64,000 nucleotides of DNA from Nocardioides oleivorans. GTDB taxonomy: Bacteria > Actinomycetota > Actinomycetes > Propionibacteriales > Nocardioidaceae. The notes beneath the pieces were generated by a model, which did not search any database, had not been told where the DNA came from, and was given only the letters and a program-made list of their open reading frames with translations. This document shows positions 54,485-62,951 of the stretch, one piece after another. Each line of letters starts with the position of its first letter. Position 1 is the first letter of the stretch. Made by a program: the position numbers and the translations under genes. The stretch covers positions 558,001-622,000 of the forward strand of contig NZ_SDWT01000002.1 of NCBI RefSeq assembly GCF_004137255.1, read 5' to 3'.

Positions 54485-55467
54485 GAGGTGCCGAACCGCT
54501 CGACGATGCGCGCGAGGCCGTCGAACGCCAGCGGGCTCGGCGGCTCGGTGAAGTTGAAGAGCTGCGTCATCACGTCGCCGTTGCGCACCGCCGTGAGCTG
54601 GTCGGCGCCCGGCAGGTCGGTGATCGCCTGCTCGACCGGTCCGGGCTCGCCCTCGCTGTGCAGGAGGACCAGCACGTCGGGGTCGCGACCGAGCAGCTCC
54701 TCGAGGGTGACCTCGAAGACCCGCTCGTCGACGTCGGCGAAGACGTTCTCGAGGCCCGCCGCCTCCAGCTGCGGGTGCGCCATGCTGCCGGTGCCGTAGG
54801 CGTACGTCGTCCCGCCGCCGACGGTCGGGTAGAGCACGGCGGCGGTGCGGCCCGATCCCTCGCCCACCTCCGACTCGATCCCGGCGAGCTCGTCGCGGAG
54901 GTCGGCGATCGCCTCCTCGGCCTGTGCCTCGCGGCCGAACACCGTGCCGTACAGCTCGAGCTGGTCGTAGACGTCGTCGAAGGCCGGCTCGCCACCCGTG
55001 CCGCACAGGGCGGGCTCCTCCAGCAGCGGGATCCCGACGGCGTCGAGGGTGTCGCGGGAGAGGTTGTCGACCTGGCCGAGGACGAGGTCGGGCTCCTGGG
55101 AGATCACCACCTCCTTCGAGATCTGGAGGTGACCGCTGCTGTCGAGCTCGTCGGTCAGGAGCGGGATCTCGTCGAGCTCGGCCAGCGTCTCCTCGTCGTA
55201 GTAGTCGTCCGGGTACTGCCCGGCGCGGGCCGTGACGCGGTCCATCACGCCGAGGTCGTGGAGGAACGGCACGGCCGAGCTCTTCAGCAGCACGACGCGC
55301 TCGGGGTCGGCCTCGAAGGTGACGTCGGCACCGCAGTTCTCGACGGTGACCGGGTACGACCCGGTGCTGGGCGAGGTGGGCCCGGACCGGTCGTCGGCCT
55401 CGGCACCGCACGCGGCGAGTGAGCCGGCGAGCAGGAGGGTGGCGGCGATGCGGGTCGGGACGGGCAC
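54481..55467 (-). CDS. FecB/BtuF-type substrate-binding lipoprotein
   Basis: A protein of 328 residues from the GTG at 55467, which has an AGGAGG site. Longer frames translate a Pro/Asp hexanucleotide repeat. The signal peptide ends in the lipobox LAACGAEA. The two-lobed cluster A-II binding protein has the usual YPVTVENCGADVTF opening and long bridging helix. Disulfide-type cysteines (ENCG and ALCG) resemble actinobacterial binding proteins annotated for F420-0 or siderophore uptake. The ligand cannot be read from sequence; the Nur-type operator of the operon favours nickel or cobalt complexes. Confidence 0.87.
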   Translation of the reverse strand: MPVPTRIAATLLLAGSLAACGAEADDRSGPTSPSTGSYPVTVENCGADVTFEADPERVVLLKSSAVPFLHDLGVMDRVTARAGQYPDDYYDEETLAELDEIPLLTDELDSSGHLQISKEVVISQEPDLVLGQVDNLSRDTLDAVGIPLLEEPALCGTGGEPAFDDVYDQLELYGTVFGREAQAEEAIADLRDELAGIESEVGEGSGRTAAVLYPTVGGGTTYAYGTGSMAHPQLEAAGLENVFADVDERVFEVTLEELLGRDPDVLVLLHSEGEPGPVEQAITDLPGADQLTAVRNGDVMTQLFNFTEPPSPLAFDGLARIVERFGTS

Positions 55468-55481
55468 GGAGGTCCTCCTCG

Positions 55482-55505
55482 GGTCGGGGTCGGGGTCGGG
55501 GTCGG
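55482..55505. repeat. Four hexanucleotide repeats in the permease/binding-protein spacer
   Basis: GGTCGG is repeated at 55482, 55488, 55494 and 55500, just upstream (minus strand) of the binding-protein ribosome binding site. Length changes would alter the spacing between the permease stop and the next start and so could tune coupling. Confidence 0.7.
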
Positions 55506-55513
55506 GCGAGCGG

Positions 55514-56620
55514 TCACGCACTGGTGGCGTGGAGGCGGCGGATGAGCACGAGCAGGAAGGGTGCGCCGACGAGGGAGGTGATGATCCCGATCGGCACCTC
55601 CTGCGGGGCGAAGACGGTGCGGGCGAGGATGTCGGCCCAGATCAGCAGGATCGCGCCCATCAGCGCGGCCACGACGACCACGCGGACGTGCGCGCCGCCG
55701 ACGGCGCGGCGTGCCAGGTGCGGGATCACGAGCCCGACGAAGCCGATGCTGCCGGCCGCCGCGACCACCACTCCGACGCACAGTGCGACGACGACGAGCA
55801 GCCGGAGCCGGAAGCGCTCGGGACGTACGCCGAGGGTGTGGGCGGTCTCGTCGCCGACGGCCAGCGCGTCGAGTCGCCGGCCCCATACCGTGAGCAGGGC
55901 GACCGAGACGAGGACCACGACGGCGACCACCGCGAAGGGCAGGTCCCACTGCGCGAGGGCCAGCGAGCCGAGCAGCCAGAACATCACCGAGCGGGCTCCC
56001 TCGGCCGAGCCCGAGGCGAAGATCAGGAAGCTGGTCAGCGCGTAGAGCGCGTAGCCGACCGCCACCCCGGCCAGCAGCAGCCGGACCGAGGTGACCCGGC
56101 CGGCGCTGCGCGCGACGAGGAAGACCAGCAGCGAGGCGGCGAGCGCGCCGAGGAACGCCGTGACCTGGAGGGCGTGCTCGGCGAAGCCGGCGCCGACCCC
56201 GAAGAGGATGGCGGCCGCGGCGCCGCTGGAGGCGCCCGAGTTCACGCCGAGGAGGTAGGGGTCGGCGAGCACGTTGCGGACCATCGCCTGCAGCGCGACC
56301 CCGCAGATCGCTAGGCCGGCTCCGACGAGCGCGCCGAGCAGCACCCGCGGCAGGCGGACCTGCCACACGATCGCGTCCATCGGGACGCTCCACGTGCGCT
56401 CCCCCGGCCAGCCGAGGAGGTGGTGGGTGACGACCTGCGCGACGGTGCCGGCCGGCACCGAGAAGGCACCGATGCCGACCCCGGCGACCATCGTGGCGAC
56501 GAGGCCGAGGACCAGCCCGAGCAACCACGACGTCGTACGCCGCCGGGTGGCGCCCACCCCGAGGGGGTCACCCGGGGGCTCGGTCGTCGGTCGCGGCACC
56601 TGGACGGTGTCGGTGGCCAC
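55514..56620 (-). CDS. FecCD-family ABC transporter permease
   Basis: A protein of 368 residues with about ten membrane segments. Family signatures are RLPRVLLGALVGAGLAICG near residue 89, NPL-like DPYLLGVNSGAS near residue 121, and GSIGFVGLVIPHLARR near residue 287. The GTG at 56620, with a GAGGG site, is preferred over the TTG at 56647 because the latter falls inside the Nur-type operator. It is the first gene of the permease - binding protein - ATPase - methyltransferase operon. Confidence 0.92.
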   Translation of the reverse strand: MATDTVQVPRPTTEPPGDPLGVGATRRRTTSWLLGLVLGLVATMVAGVGIGAFSVPAGTVAQVVTHHLLGWPGERTWSVPMDAIVWQVRLPRVLLGALVGAGLAICGVALQAMVRNVLADPYLLGVNSGASSGAAAAILFGVGAGFAEHALQVTAFLGALAASLLVFLVARSAGRVTSVRLLLAGVAVGYALYALTSFLIFASGSAEGARSVMFWLLGSLALAQWDLPFAVVAVVVLVSVALLTVWGRRLDALAVGDETAHTLGVRPERFRLRLLVVVALCVGVVVAAAGSIGFVGLVIPHLARRAVGGAHVRVVVVAALMGAILLIWADILARTVFAPQEVPIGIITSLVGAPFLLVLIRRLHATSA

Positions 56621-56638
56621 CCGCAGCCCTCGCTCTCG

Positions 56639-56661
56639 TTGTTGCAACTGACTTGCAACAA
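56639..56661 (-). promoter_or_regulatory. Nur-type (nickel-responsive Fur-family) operator
   Basis: The palindrome is perfect: nine-base arms TTGTTGCAA and TTGCAACAA separated by five bases. The inner core TTGCAA-N5-TTGCAA is the Nur box reported for Streptomyces coelicolor (recalled: tTGCaa-N5-ttGCAA). On the minus strand a TAGAGT -10 box (56665-56670) lies just upstream, so the operator covers the expected transcription start, 19 nt before the permease start codon. Occupation by a repressor would block transcription. Nur represses nickel uptake when nickel is plentiful. Confidence 0.75.
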
Positions 56662-56667
56662 GGAACT

Positions 56668-57339
56668 CTAGGCGACAGGCCTCCTCGACCAGGCGGCGGC
56701 TCCCTCGTCGAGCCCGAGCACCGCGCTCGCACCGGCGGCGGCGTCCGGGTCGTGGGTGGCCAGCACGACGGCGGCGCCGCGGGCGGCCTCCTCGTGCAGC
56801 GCCGCGAGCACGAGCTCGCGGTTGCCGGCGTCGAGCTCACTGGTCGACTCGTCGGCGAGCAGCACCTCGGGACGCAGCGCGAGCGCCCGGGCCAGCGCGA
56901 CGCGCTGCTGCTGGCCGCCGGAGAGCTGGTCGACGAGGTGGCCCTCGGAACCGGTCAGGCCGACCCGGCCGAGTGCCTCCGCGACCCGCGCCAGGGCGAC
57001 CGGGGCCGTCTCGCCGCGGGCGAGCAACGGCACCAGCACGCTCTCGTGCGCGGTGAGGCTGGCGGAGAGCGCGTTGCGCTGGGGCACCAGCACGACGCCG
57101 CGCCCGGCTGCCCCGTCCCGGTCGCCCACCACCTCGCCACCCACCAGCACCTGTCCGGTCACGGTCGCCACCGCCGGCCGCAGCGCGCACGCCAGCGCCC
57201 ACAGCAGCGACGACTTGCCTGCACCCGACGGGCCGGTCACCGCGACGACCGAGCCGGCGGGCACGGCCAGGTCGAGCGGGTGCACGGCGAGGGTGTCGCC
57301 CCACGCCACCGACAGCCCGGTCGCCGCCAGGTCGGTCAT
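56668..57339 (-). CDS. ABC transporter ATPase (MacB/LolD type), second of a pair
   Basis: A protein of 223 residues. Walker A is [14 protein letters not shown], the signature [16 protein letters not shown], and Walker [13 protein letters not shown] with Ser in place of the usual Pro. The switch is VLATHDPDA. It lacks membrane segments. Its ATG overlaps the stop of the preceding ATPase gene (ATGA), so two different ATPases serve one FtsX-type permease, probably as a heterodimer. Confidence 0.88.
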   Translation of the reverse strand: MTDLAATGLSVAWGDTLAVHPLDLAVPAGSVVAVTGPSGAGKSSLLWALACALRPAVATVTGQVLVGGEVVGDRDGAAGRGVVLVPQRNALSASLTAHESVLVPLLARGETAPVALARVAEALGRVGLTGSEGHLVDQLSGGQQQRVALARALALRPEVLLADESTSELDAGNRELVLAALHEEAARGAAVVLATHDPDAAAGASAVLGLDEGAAAWSRRPVA

Positions 57340-58175
57340 GGCTCCTCCACCCGCAGCTCGAAGTGGTCGTCGACCTCGTGCAGCCGCACCAGGGTCCCCG
57401 GCGGGAGCCGGTCCAGCGCGTGCCCCTGCAGCGGCAGGAAGCCGTCGGCGGTGACGACGGCGTACTCCTCACCACTGCGGCCCTCGCCGCCGATCCGGCC
57501 GTCGCGGATGGTGACCGTGCGCGGCAGCACGCGCGCGACCTCGGGGTCGTGGGTCACCAGCACGACCGTCGTGCCGTGGGCGCGGTTGACCTCGGTGAGC
57601 ACCTGGAGGACGCGGTCGCGGGCCGCGTGGTCGAGCTGGCTCGTGGGCTCGTCGCACAGCAGCAGCCCCGGCCGGGTGGAGACCGCTGCGGCGACCGCCG
57701 CCAGCTGGAGCTCCCCGGGCGTCAGGCCGCCGAGCGGCCGGTCCGCCACCGCGGCCAGGCCCACCTCGCCGAGCACCGCTCGGGGGTCGGAGACCTCCCG
57801 TCCGGACCGGCGCGCCTGCTGCTGGGCGAACCGCACGTTGTCGAGCGCCGAGACGTGGGGCAGCAGGTTGCGCGCGGCGCCCTGGAGCATCAGCCCGACG
57901 TCGGTGGCCCGCAGGCCGTCGAGCACGCGCGAGGTCGCCGCGGACACCTCCGTCTCGCCGACGAGGACCTTGCCGGCGCTGGGCCTCAGGATCCCGGCCA
58001 GGAGGCTCATCAGGGTCGACTTGCCCGAGCCGGACGGACCGAGCAGGCCGACCACCTCCCCCGCCGCCACGTCGAGGTCGACGCCCGACAGCGCGGCGAC
58101 GTCGTGCTCCTCCACGTGGTAGATGTGCACGAGCCCGCGGGTGCGGATCGCCAGACCCCCTCCCCGGCCCGTCAC
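57336..58175 (-). CDS. ABC transporter ATPase with degenerate signature motif
   Basis: A protein of 279 residues. Walker A is [18 protein letters not shown] and Walker [13 protein letters not shown]; both are intact. The signature reads [14 protein letters not shown] instead of LSGGQ. A C-terminal extension of about 60 residues (from [15 protein letters not shown]) follows the switch and resembles a regulatory domain. The GTG overlaps the permease stop (GTGA). With the canonical ATPase downstream it would give one consensus and one degenerate site, as in asymmetric heterodimeric exporters. Confidence 0.86.
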   Translation of the reverse strand: MTGRGGGLAIRTRGLVHIYHVEEHDVAALSGVDLDVAAGEVVGLLGPSGSGKSTLMSLLAGILRPSAGKVLVGETEVSAATSRVLDGLRATDVGLMLQGAARNLLPHVSALDNVRFAQQQARRSGREVSDPRAVLGEVGLAAVADRPLGGLTPGELQLAAVAAAVSTRPGLLLCDEPTSQLDHAARDRVLQVLTEVNRAHGTTVVLVTHDPEVARVLPRTVTIRDGRIGGEGRSGEEYAVVTADGFLPLQGHALDRLPPGTLVRLHEVDDHFELRVEEP

Positions 58176-61100
58176 CCCGCCTCCCCCGCACGCTCGAGGT
58201 GCGCCCGGCGGGCCACCGCCCAGCCCGTCGCCACCACGGCGGCGGGCAGCGCGACCGCGCAGGTCACGGCCACGAGGAGCACGGCCGGCCACGCCGTGGC
58301 GGTGTCGACCACGGGCACCGAGGGCGGCTCGGGGAAGAAGGCGACGTCCGACATCGACAGCGCCGCACCCGCCAGGCCCGCGCCGATGCCGGCGACGACG
58401 GCCAGCAGGACGGCGGGGAGGTGCGCCCACACGGCCAGCCGCACCGTCGTACGACGCCCGGCGCCGTTGAGCCGGAGGATCGCGAGGTCCCGCGAGCGGG
58501 CGCGCCAGCCGATGACGGCCAGCACCAGCAGGACCAGCACCGCGGCGAGCACGACCGCAGGGCCCACGACGGACCCGAGCGCCAGGCTCCACGTCGGCAC
58601 GGTGCGGGCGTAGGACGAGCTGACCTCGGACAGGCGGCGGACATCGGTCACGGCGATCCCGCTCGACCGCAGGGAGTCCTCGACGGCGGTCACCAGCGCC
58701 CGGTCGTCCGCGAGCCACACCTCCAGGTGCGCGTCGAACGTGATGTCGCGACCGCGCGTGGCGGCGTCGAGGTCCACGAGCGCGGACGTCGCGGGCAGGG
58801 CAGGGAGCAGGGTGGTGCGTCCGACGACGTCGGCTGCGCGGTCGCTGCCGTCGACCCCGGTGACGAGGAGGTCGTCGCCGGCGGACCGGCCCGCGGGCAC
58901 GATCGCGTCCAGCGTCGGCGGCACCCAGGCCGGTGTCAGGTCCACGGGGTAGAAGCCCCGGACGCTCACGACGAGGGACAGCGCGTCGGTCGCGCCGCCG
59001 GTGACCGGCCTGAGCACGGTGTGCTCGTCCTCGTCGGCGTTCCAGTCGTCGACCGACGTCCCCACGTCGACGGGCGCGCCGTCGACGCGCAGGTCGCCGA
59101 ACGCCAGGCTGCCCGCGGTGATCGACCCCTGGGCGGCGCTGAGCCGGACCGCCGCGAGCCGGCAGCCGTCGCCGCACCCGGCCGCCTCACCGGTGAGGGT
59201 CGTCCGCTCGCCGGCTGCCGGGACCGCTCCGAGCGGGACCGTGCGGCGTACGCCGGTGCCGGCAGTCACCACGAGTGCGAGGCGCAGCTCGGACGGCACG
59301 TCCAGGACGTCCTGGACGGCGAAGTCGTCGCCGGCCTCCACCGTGAGCGAGATGCGGGACCCCGTGAGCTCCACGGGTGCGTGGACGGGCGGCTCGATCG
59401 CGCGCCACTCCTCGGACGTCGGACCACCGCGCGGGAAGAGGGCGACCCGCCTGAACGGCTCCGGGTCGACGGCCAACGTGTCCTGGGCGAGCACGACCAC
59501 GGTCGCGCGCTCGCCCGTCGGGTCGGCGGTCCGCAGCGCCGTACGCACCTGGTCGAGGTCGTGTCCCTCGACCCCGAGCACGACCGGAGCGCCGGCATCG
59601 TGCTCGCCGGCGTTGTCGCGGGTCCGGTCGCCGACGGCGAGGGCGTCGAGCGAGAACACCGCGAGCGCGGTGGCCACGGTGATCACGGCGACCAGCACGC
59701 GCGTCTCCCGACGTCGACCCACGTCGAGCAGGGTCAGCCCCGCCACGAGGCGCCCGCGCCGCAGGAGGCGTCGCCCGGCCCCGGTGGCTGCGGGGGCGAC
59801 GACGTGGCCCAGGAGCAGCCCGACGAAGAGGCCGAGCAGCGCTGGTCCGGCGAGTGCGGCCGATCCGGTGAGGCTGCCCGTGACGAAGGCGAGCACGCCG
59901 GTGCCGACGGCGGCCAGGACGACGGCGTCGAGGGCGCCGAGCCGCCACCTCCCCGGGCCGGGCCGACCGCTGCGGACGAGGGCGTCGAGGGGCTCGCGGG
60001 CCACGCGCACGGCGGCGGCGACCGTGGTCAGCACCAGGACCAGCACGGCGACGAGCACCGCCACCACGAAGCCGGGGGCGAGCTCGACGACCGTCGGCCC
60101 CGGGAGCAGGGCGCGCGCCACCAGGCCGCCGAGGACGGCGATCGCCGCGCCCGGGACGACCCCCGCCAGCAGCACCGGGAGCAGCTCGGCCAGCAGCAGG
60201 CGTACGGCACCACCGGGTCCCCTGCCACGGAGCCGGGCGACCGCCACCTCGCCGCGCCGCTGCTGCGTCGCTGCGACGAGGACCAGCCAGAGGACGAAGA
60301 GGAGCAGCACGGCCAGCGGGGCCAGGAGCAGCGGGACCGTGCGTGCGCCCAGTGCGCCCTGGGCGCGCACGTCGTCGGCCGTGTCGCCCACGCTGCTGAG
60401 CACCCGCAGGTCGTCCTCCTGCTCCCGGACGTCGTCGCCCAGCGCGCGGACGGAGTCGTCGAGCGCGAACAGCTGGTCGACACCCGTGGTCTCGGGCACA
60501 GACCCGCCCGCGCGTGACGCCTCGGCTGGCAGGACGGCCGCGTCGACGAACGTGTCCTCGGCGGTCAGCCACGCGTCGTGAGCCGCCGACGGGTCGGTCC
60601 CGCCCCCGGCGATCCTCGAGGTGCCGACCAGGCGGAGGTCCTGCCACCAGCCCTCGTCGCCGACGGCGTAGGTCCCCACCACCTCCAGCGGCACGTCGGG
60701 ACCGGCCTCGGACGTCGCGACCGCGAGGGTCGTGCCGATGGTGAGGCCGAAGTTCTCCGTGTCCGCGTCGCTGACCAGGATCTCGCCGGCGGCGGTCGGG
60801 CACGTGCCGGCGAGCAGCAGCAGGTGGTCACAGGCGCCGTCGCGCCACACCAGGAGGCCGTTGGGCGGGACCGCGCCGGTCGTCGGGCTCACCAGCGCTC
60901 GACGGTCCAGCACGACGGGGCCGAGCCGCTCCGTGACGTCCGCCGGCAGCATCGCGCGCAGGTCCCTGGGGTCGCGTGCCTCGGTCGTGCCGATCGCGTT
61001 GACCGCGGACTCCGACCGGATCGCGACCACCCGGTCCTCGGCGCTCGCCCGCGCGAGCAGCGTGTCGACGAGCGCCTGCTGCATGCTCCGGTCGTAGACC

Positions 61101-61243
61101 GGCGCGAAGGCCGTGCACGCGGTGACGAGCGTCGAGACGGCGAGCAGGGCGACGGCCTGTCCACGGCGGTGGCCGACGGCAGAGCGCCACGCGTGGCGGA
61201 GCGCCGACCACCCGGGCGCGCGCGAGGATCCCCAGCCCCTCAT
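58172..61243 (-). CDS. Large FtsX/MacB-type ABC permease
   Basis: A protein of 1023 residues from the ATG at 61243, which has AGGAGG upstream. One N-terminal helix (VALLAVSTLVTACTAFA) precedes a large extracellular domain of about 270 residues. Four helices follow around 290-480, a second helix near 520, a second extracellular domain and three C-terminal helices. This is the duplicated FtsX pattern of mechanotransmission or lipoprotein-releasing ABC systems. The extracytoplasmic domains hold four Cys that may pair. It forms one operon with the two ATPases. The cargo is unknown. Confidence 0.85.
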   Translation of the reverse strand: MRGWGSSRAPGWSALRHAWRSAVGHRRGQAVALLAVSTLVTACTAFAPVYDRSMQQALVDTLLARASAEDRVVAIRSESAVNAIGTTEARDPRDLRAMLPADVTERLGPVVLDRRALVSPTTGAVPPNGLLVWRDGACDHLLLLAGTCPTAAGEILVSDADTENFGLTIGTTLAVATSEAGPDVPLEVVGTYAVGDEGWWQDLRLVGTSRIAGGGTDPSAAHDAWLTAEDTFVDAAVLPAEASRAGGSVPETTGVDQLFALDDSVRALGDDVREQEDDLRVLSSVGDTADDVRAQGALGARTVPLLLAPLAVLLLFVLWLVLVAATQQRRGEVAVARLRGRGPGGAVRLLLAELLPVLLAGVVPGAAIAVLGGLVARALLPGPTVVELAPGFVVAVLVAVLVLVLTTVAAAVRVAREPLDALVRSGRPGPGRWRLGALDAVVLAAVGTGVLAFVTGSLTGSAALAGPALLGLFVGLLLGHVVAPAATGAGRRLLRRGRLVAGLTLLDVGRRRETRVLVAVITVATALAVFSLDALAVGDRTRDNAGEHDAGAPVVLGVEGHDLDQVRTALRTADPTGERATVVVLAQDTLAVDPEPFRRVALFPRGGPTSEEWRAIEPPVHAPVELTGSRISLTVEAGDDFAVQDVLDVPSELRLALVVTAGTGVRRTVPLGAVPAAGERTTLTGEAAGCGDGCRLAAVRLSAAQGSITAGSLAFGDLRVDGAPVDVGTSVDDWNADEDEHTVLRPVTGGATDALSLVVSVRGFYPVDLTPAWVPPTLDAIVPAGRSAGDDLLVTGVDGSDRAADVVGRTTLLPALPATSALVDLDAATRGRDITFDAHLEVWLADDRALVTAVEDSLRSSGIAVTDVRRLSEVSSSYARTVPTWSLALGSVVGPAVVLAAVLVLLVLAVIGWRARSRDLAILRLNGAGRRTTVRLAVWAHLPAVLLAVVAGIGAGLAGAALSMSDVAFFPEPPSVPVVDTATAWPAVLLVAVTCAVALPAAVVATGWAVARRAHLERAGEAG

Positions 61244-61305
61244 GGCCACGCCCTCCTCGTCCTGCGGTGAGCGGAGCGTACCGACAGCCGGGCTCGCCGA
61301 CGCGG

Positions 61306-62529
61306 TCAGCCGCCGGTCTCCCAGACCCGCACCCAGTCGACGTACATGTGCTGCGGGAGCCGGCCCTCGCGGATCTTGGGGATCTCGTAGTTCGCGGCGA
61401 TCAGGCTGAGGATCACGAACTGGCGCTCGGCCGAGATCCGGCCGCGCACCCGGCCGGTGACCTTGCCGTCGATCCGGTAGACCAGCTGTCTCGGGGTCCA
61501 CTCGACCGAGAACACGTGGTAGCCCTTCGACCAGCCGTCGCTGCGGCTGGCGAGGTAGGACTCCGGCCGGTCGATCCAGCCTCCCGTGGTGACCTTGCGT
61601 GCGCCGTCGAAGCGGTGCACGAAGCTCGCCAGCCCGCCCTGGGGGTGGTGGTCGCCGAAGTACTCCACGACGTCGATCTCGTTGCCGAGCGCGCCGGGGT
61701 GGATGCCGCCGGACGGCTGGAGCCAGAAGGCGCCGTGCTGCCCGCGGAGCCGCTGGAACTTCACGCGCGCGGCGGCGACGCCGTACCGGAAGGAGAAGGC
61801 GCCCTCGGTGCCGATGTGGCCGTTGAGCCGGTAGGCGAACCTCCCCGGCACGGCGTCGCGGCCCACGATCCGGCACCGCGTGGTCGCGTCCGGGTCCTTG
61901 ATCACGCTGAGCCGCACCGCTCCCCCGGCGACCTGCACGGCCCGCGGGTCTCCCTTGGCGCACGAGCGGCGGCTCTCGTGGACGTGCTCGAGCCCCCGGT
62001 CGCGCCAGTCGGGGCGGAGCGTCGTGCCGGTGAACTCGTCGGTCCACGTCGGCTGCAGCCAGCGCTGGTCGGTCGCGGGCGCGCTCGTGATCGCCGGGAG
62101 GCCGTCGTGCGCCAGCGCGCGGACGCGGTACGACGACGCCCGCCCGTCGGCCGCGGGCGGGACGGCGAGCTGGGCGCGGCCGCGCCGGTTCTGCCGGGCC
62201 GTGGCGAGGTGCTCCCACGTGTCGCCGCGCAGCACCTCGAGCTCGACCCGGCGACCCTTGCGCACCGGCCGGACCGTCGCGACGACGGCGGTCGAGGCGT
62301 GGTCCGCGTCGGCCACCCGGCCACCGTGCTGGACGATCTGCGGCAGCACCTCGAGCCGGATGCGCTGCCGCGCGGTGGCGTGGGTCGACACGTTCGTCGG
62401 GTCGCCGGTCGCATCGTCGATCGGGCCGTCGTCGGCCGTCGCGGGCTGCCACCCGAGCAGCGGGACGACGAGCAGGAGGATGAGGGCCCACCGGGGCGCG
62501 GATCGAGCTGGCACGCGACTGGGACGCAC
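61306..62529 (-). CDS. Secreted glycoside hydrolase family 16 protein
   Basis: A protein of 407 residues. The signal peptide (WALILLLVVPLLGWQPATA) is followed by an Ig-like module (about 45-150) and the GH16 beta-sandwich. The catalytic nucleophile and acid/base are in GNEIDVVEYFGDHH (ExDxxE) near residue 285. The start is the GTG at 62529; the site upstream is poor. GH16 members cut beta-1,3 or beta-1,4 glucans or galactans. It lies 62 bp upstream of the ABC permease on the same strand, but a functional link is not evident. Confidence 0.88.
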   Translation of the reverse strand: MRPSRVPARSAPRWALILLLVVPLLGWQPATADDGPIDDATGDPTNVSTHATARQRIRLEVLPQIVQHGGRVADADHASTAVVATVRPVRKGRRVELEVLRGDTWEHLATARQNRRGRAQLAVPPAADGRASSYRVRALAHDGLPAITSAPATDQRWLQPTWTDEFTGTTLRPDWRDRGLEHVHESRRSCAKGDPRAVQVAGGAVRLSVIKDPDATTRCRIVGRDAVPGRFAYRLNGHIGTEGAFSFRYGVAAARVKFQRLRGQHGAFWLQPSGGIHPGALGNEIDVVEYFGDHHPQGGLASFVHRFDGARKVTTGGWIDRPESYLASRSDGWSKGYHVFSVEWTPRQLVYRIDGKVTGRVRGRISAERQFVILSLIAANYEIPKIREGRLPQHMYVDWVRVWETGG

Positions 62530-62565
62530 GTGACGCCCGCAGAGTTGTGGACGGGTGCGCGTGGA

Positions 62566-62588
62566 CCGTTCTGCTGTGAGCGGAACGG
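62566..62588. promoter_or_regulatory. ClgR/PopR-like operator upstream of the XRE regulator gene
   Basis: CCGTTCTGC and GCGGAACGG are nine-base arms with one mismatch, separated by TGTGA. The outer GTTC/GAAC and inner GC/GC resemble the GTTCGC-N5-GCGAAC type site of Clp gene regulators (recalled). It is 37 bp before the regulator start, upstream of its -10, a position fit for autoregulation. The distance to the clpP promoter lies outside the window. Confidence 0.55.
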
Positions 62589-62613
62589 GGCCTGCTCACG
62601 GGTCGACGATGGC

Positions 62614-62619
62614 TACATT
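62614..62619 (+). promoter_or_regulatory. -10 box for a probable leaderless regulator transcript
   Basis: TACATT ends 6 nt before the regulator ATG at 62626. No ribosome binding site is visible, so translation probably starts at the transcript 5' end. No good -35 hexamer is present, consistent with activator dependence. Confidence 0.5.
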
Positions 62620-62625
62620 CGATCC

Positions 62626-62925
62626 ATGGGCGAGATCCTGCGGTTCCCGGCACCCGACCCCGACGCCTCCCCCGAGACGCCCGAGCCGCTCTGGCGTGAG
62701 CTGGTCGGGCAGGAGCTCCACCGCGAGCGCACCGACCGCGGCGAGCGGCTGGTCGACGTGGCCAGGCGGGCCGGCGTCTCGATGCAGTACCTCTCCGAGG
62801 TCGAGCGTGGCCTCAAGGACCCCTCCTCGGAGATGCTCCAGGCGATCGCCGGCGCGCTCGACCTCAGCGTGCGCGAGCTGGCCACCCGCACGGCACGGCC
62901 CGAGGCGCTCGCGCTCGCCGCCTGA
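62626..62925 (+). CDS. XRE-family regulator of Clp genes (ClgR/PopR-like)
   Basis: A protein of 99 residues. A short N-terminal arm with LRFPAPDPD is followed by a Cro/XRE helix-turn-helix (GERLVDVARRAGVSMQYLSE then VERGLKDPSSEML). The C-terminus ends in ALALAA. In Streptomyces, ClgR and PopR carry a terminal Ala-Ala that marks them for destruction by ClpP, giving feedback on clp expression (established there, inferred here). It is convergent with two clpP genes 26 bp away. It is a short family member, close to the expected size. Confidence 0.82.
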   Translation: MGEILRFPAPDPDASPETPEPLWRELVGQELHRERTDRGERLVDVARRAGVSMQYLSEVERGLKDPSSEMLQAIAGALDLSVRELATRTARPEALALAA

Positions 62926-62951
62926 CCCGACGCTCCGCCGACGCGGCCAGC

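Noticed and set aside
58172..62653. An almost 1500-residue single protein on the minus strand
   Set aside because: The true permease start is the ATG at 61243 with AGGAGG; the upstream part is antisense or out-of-frame sequence over the GH16 gene.
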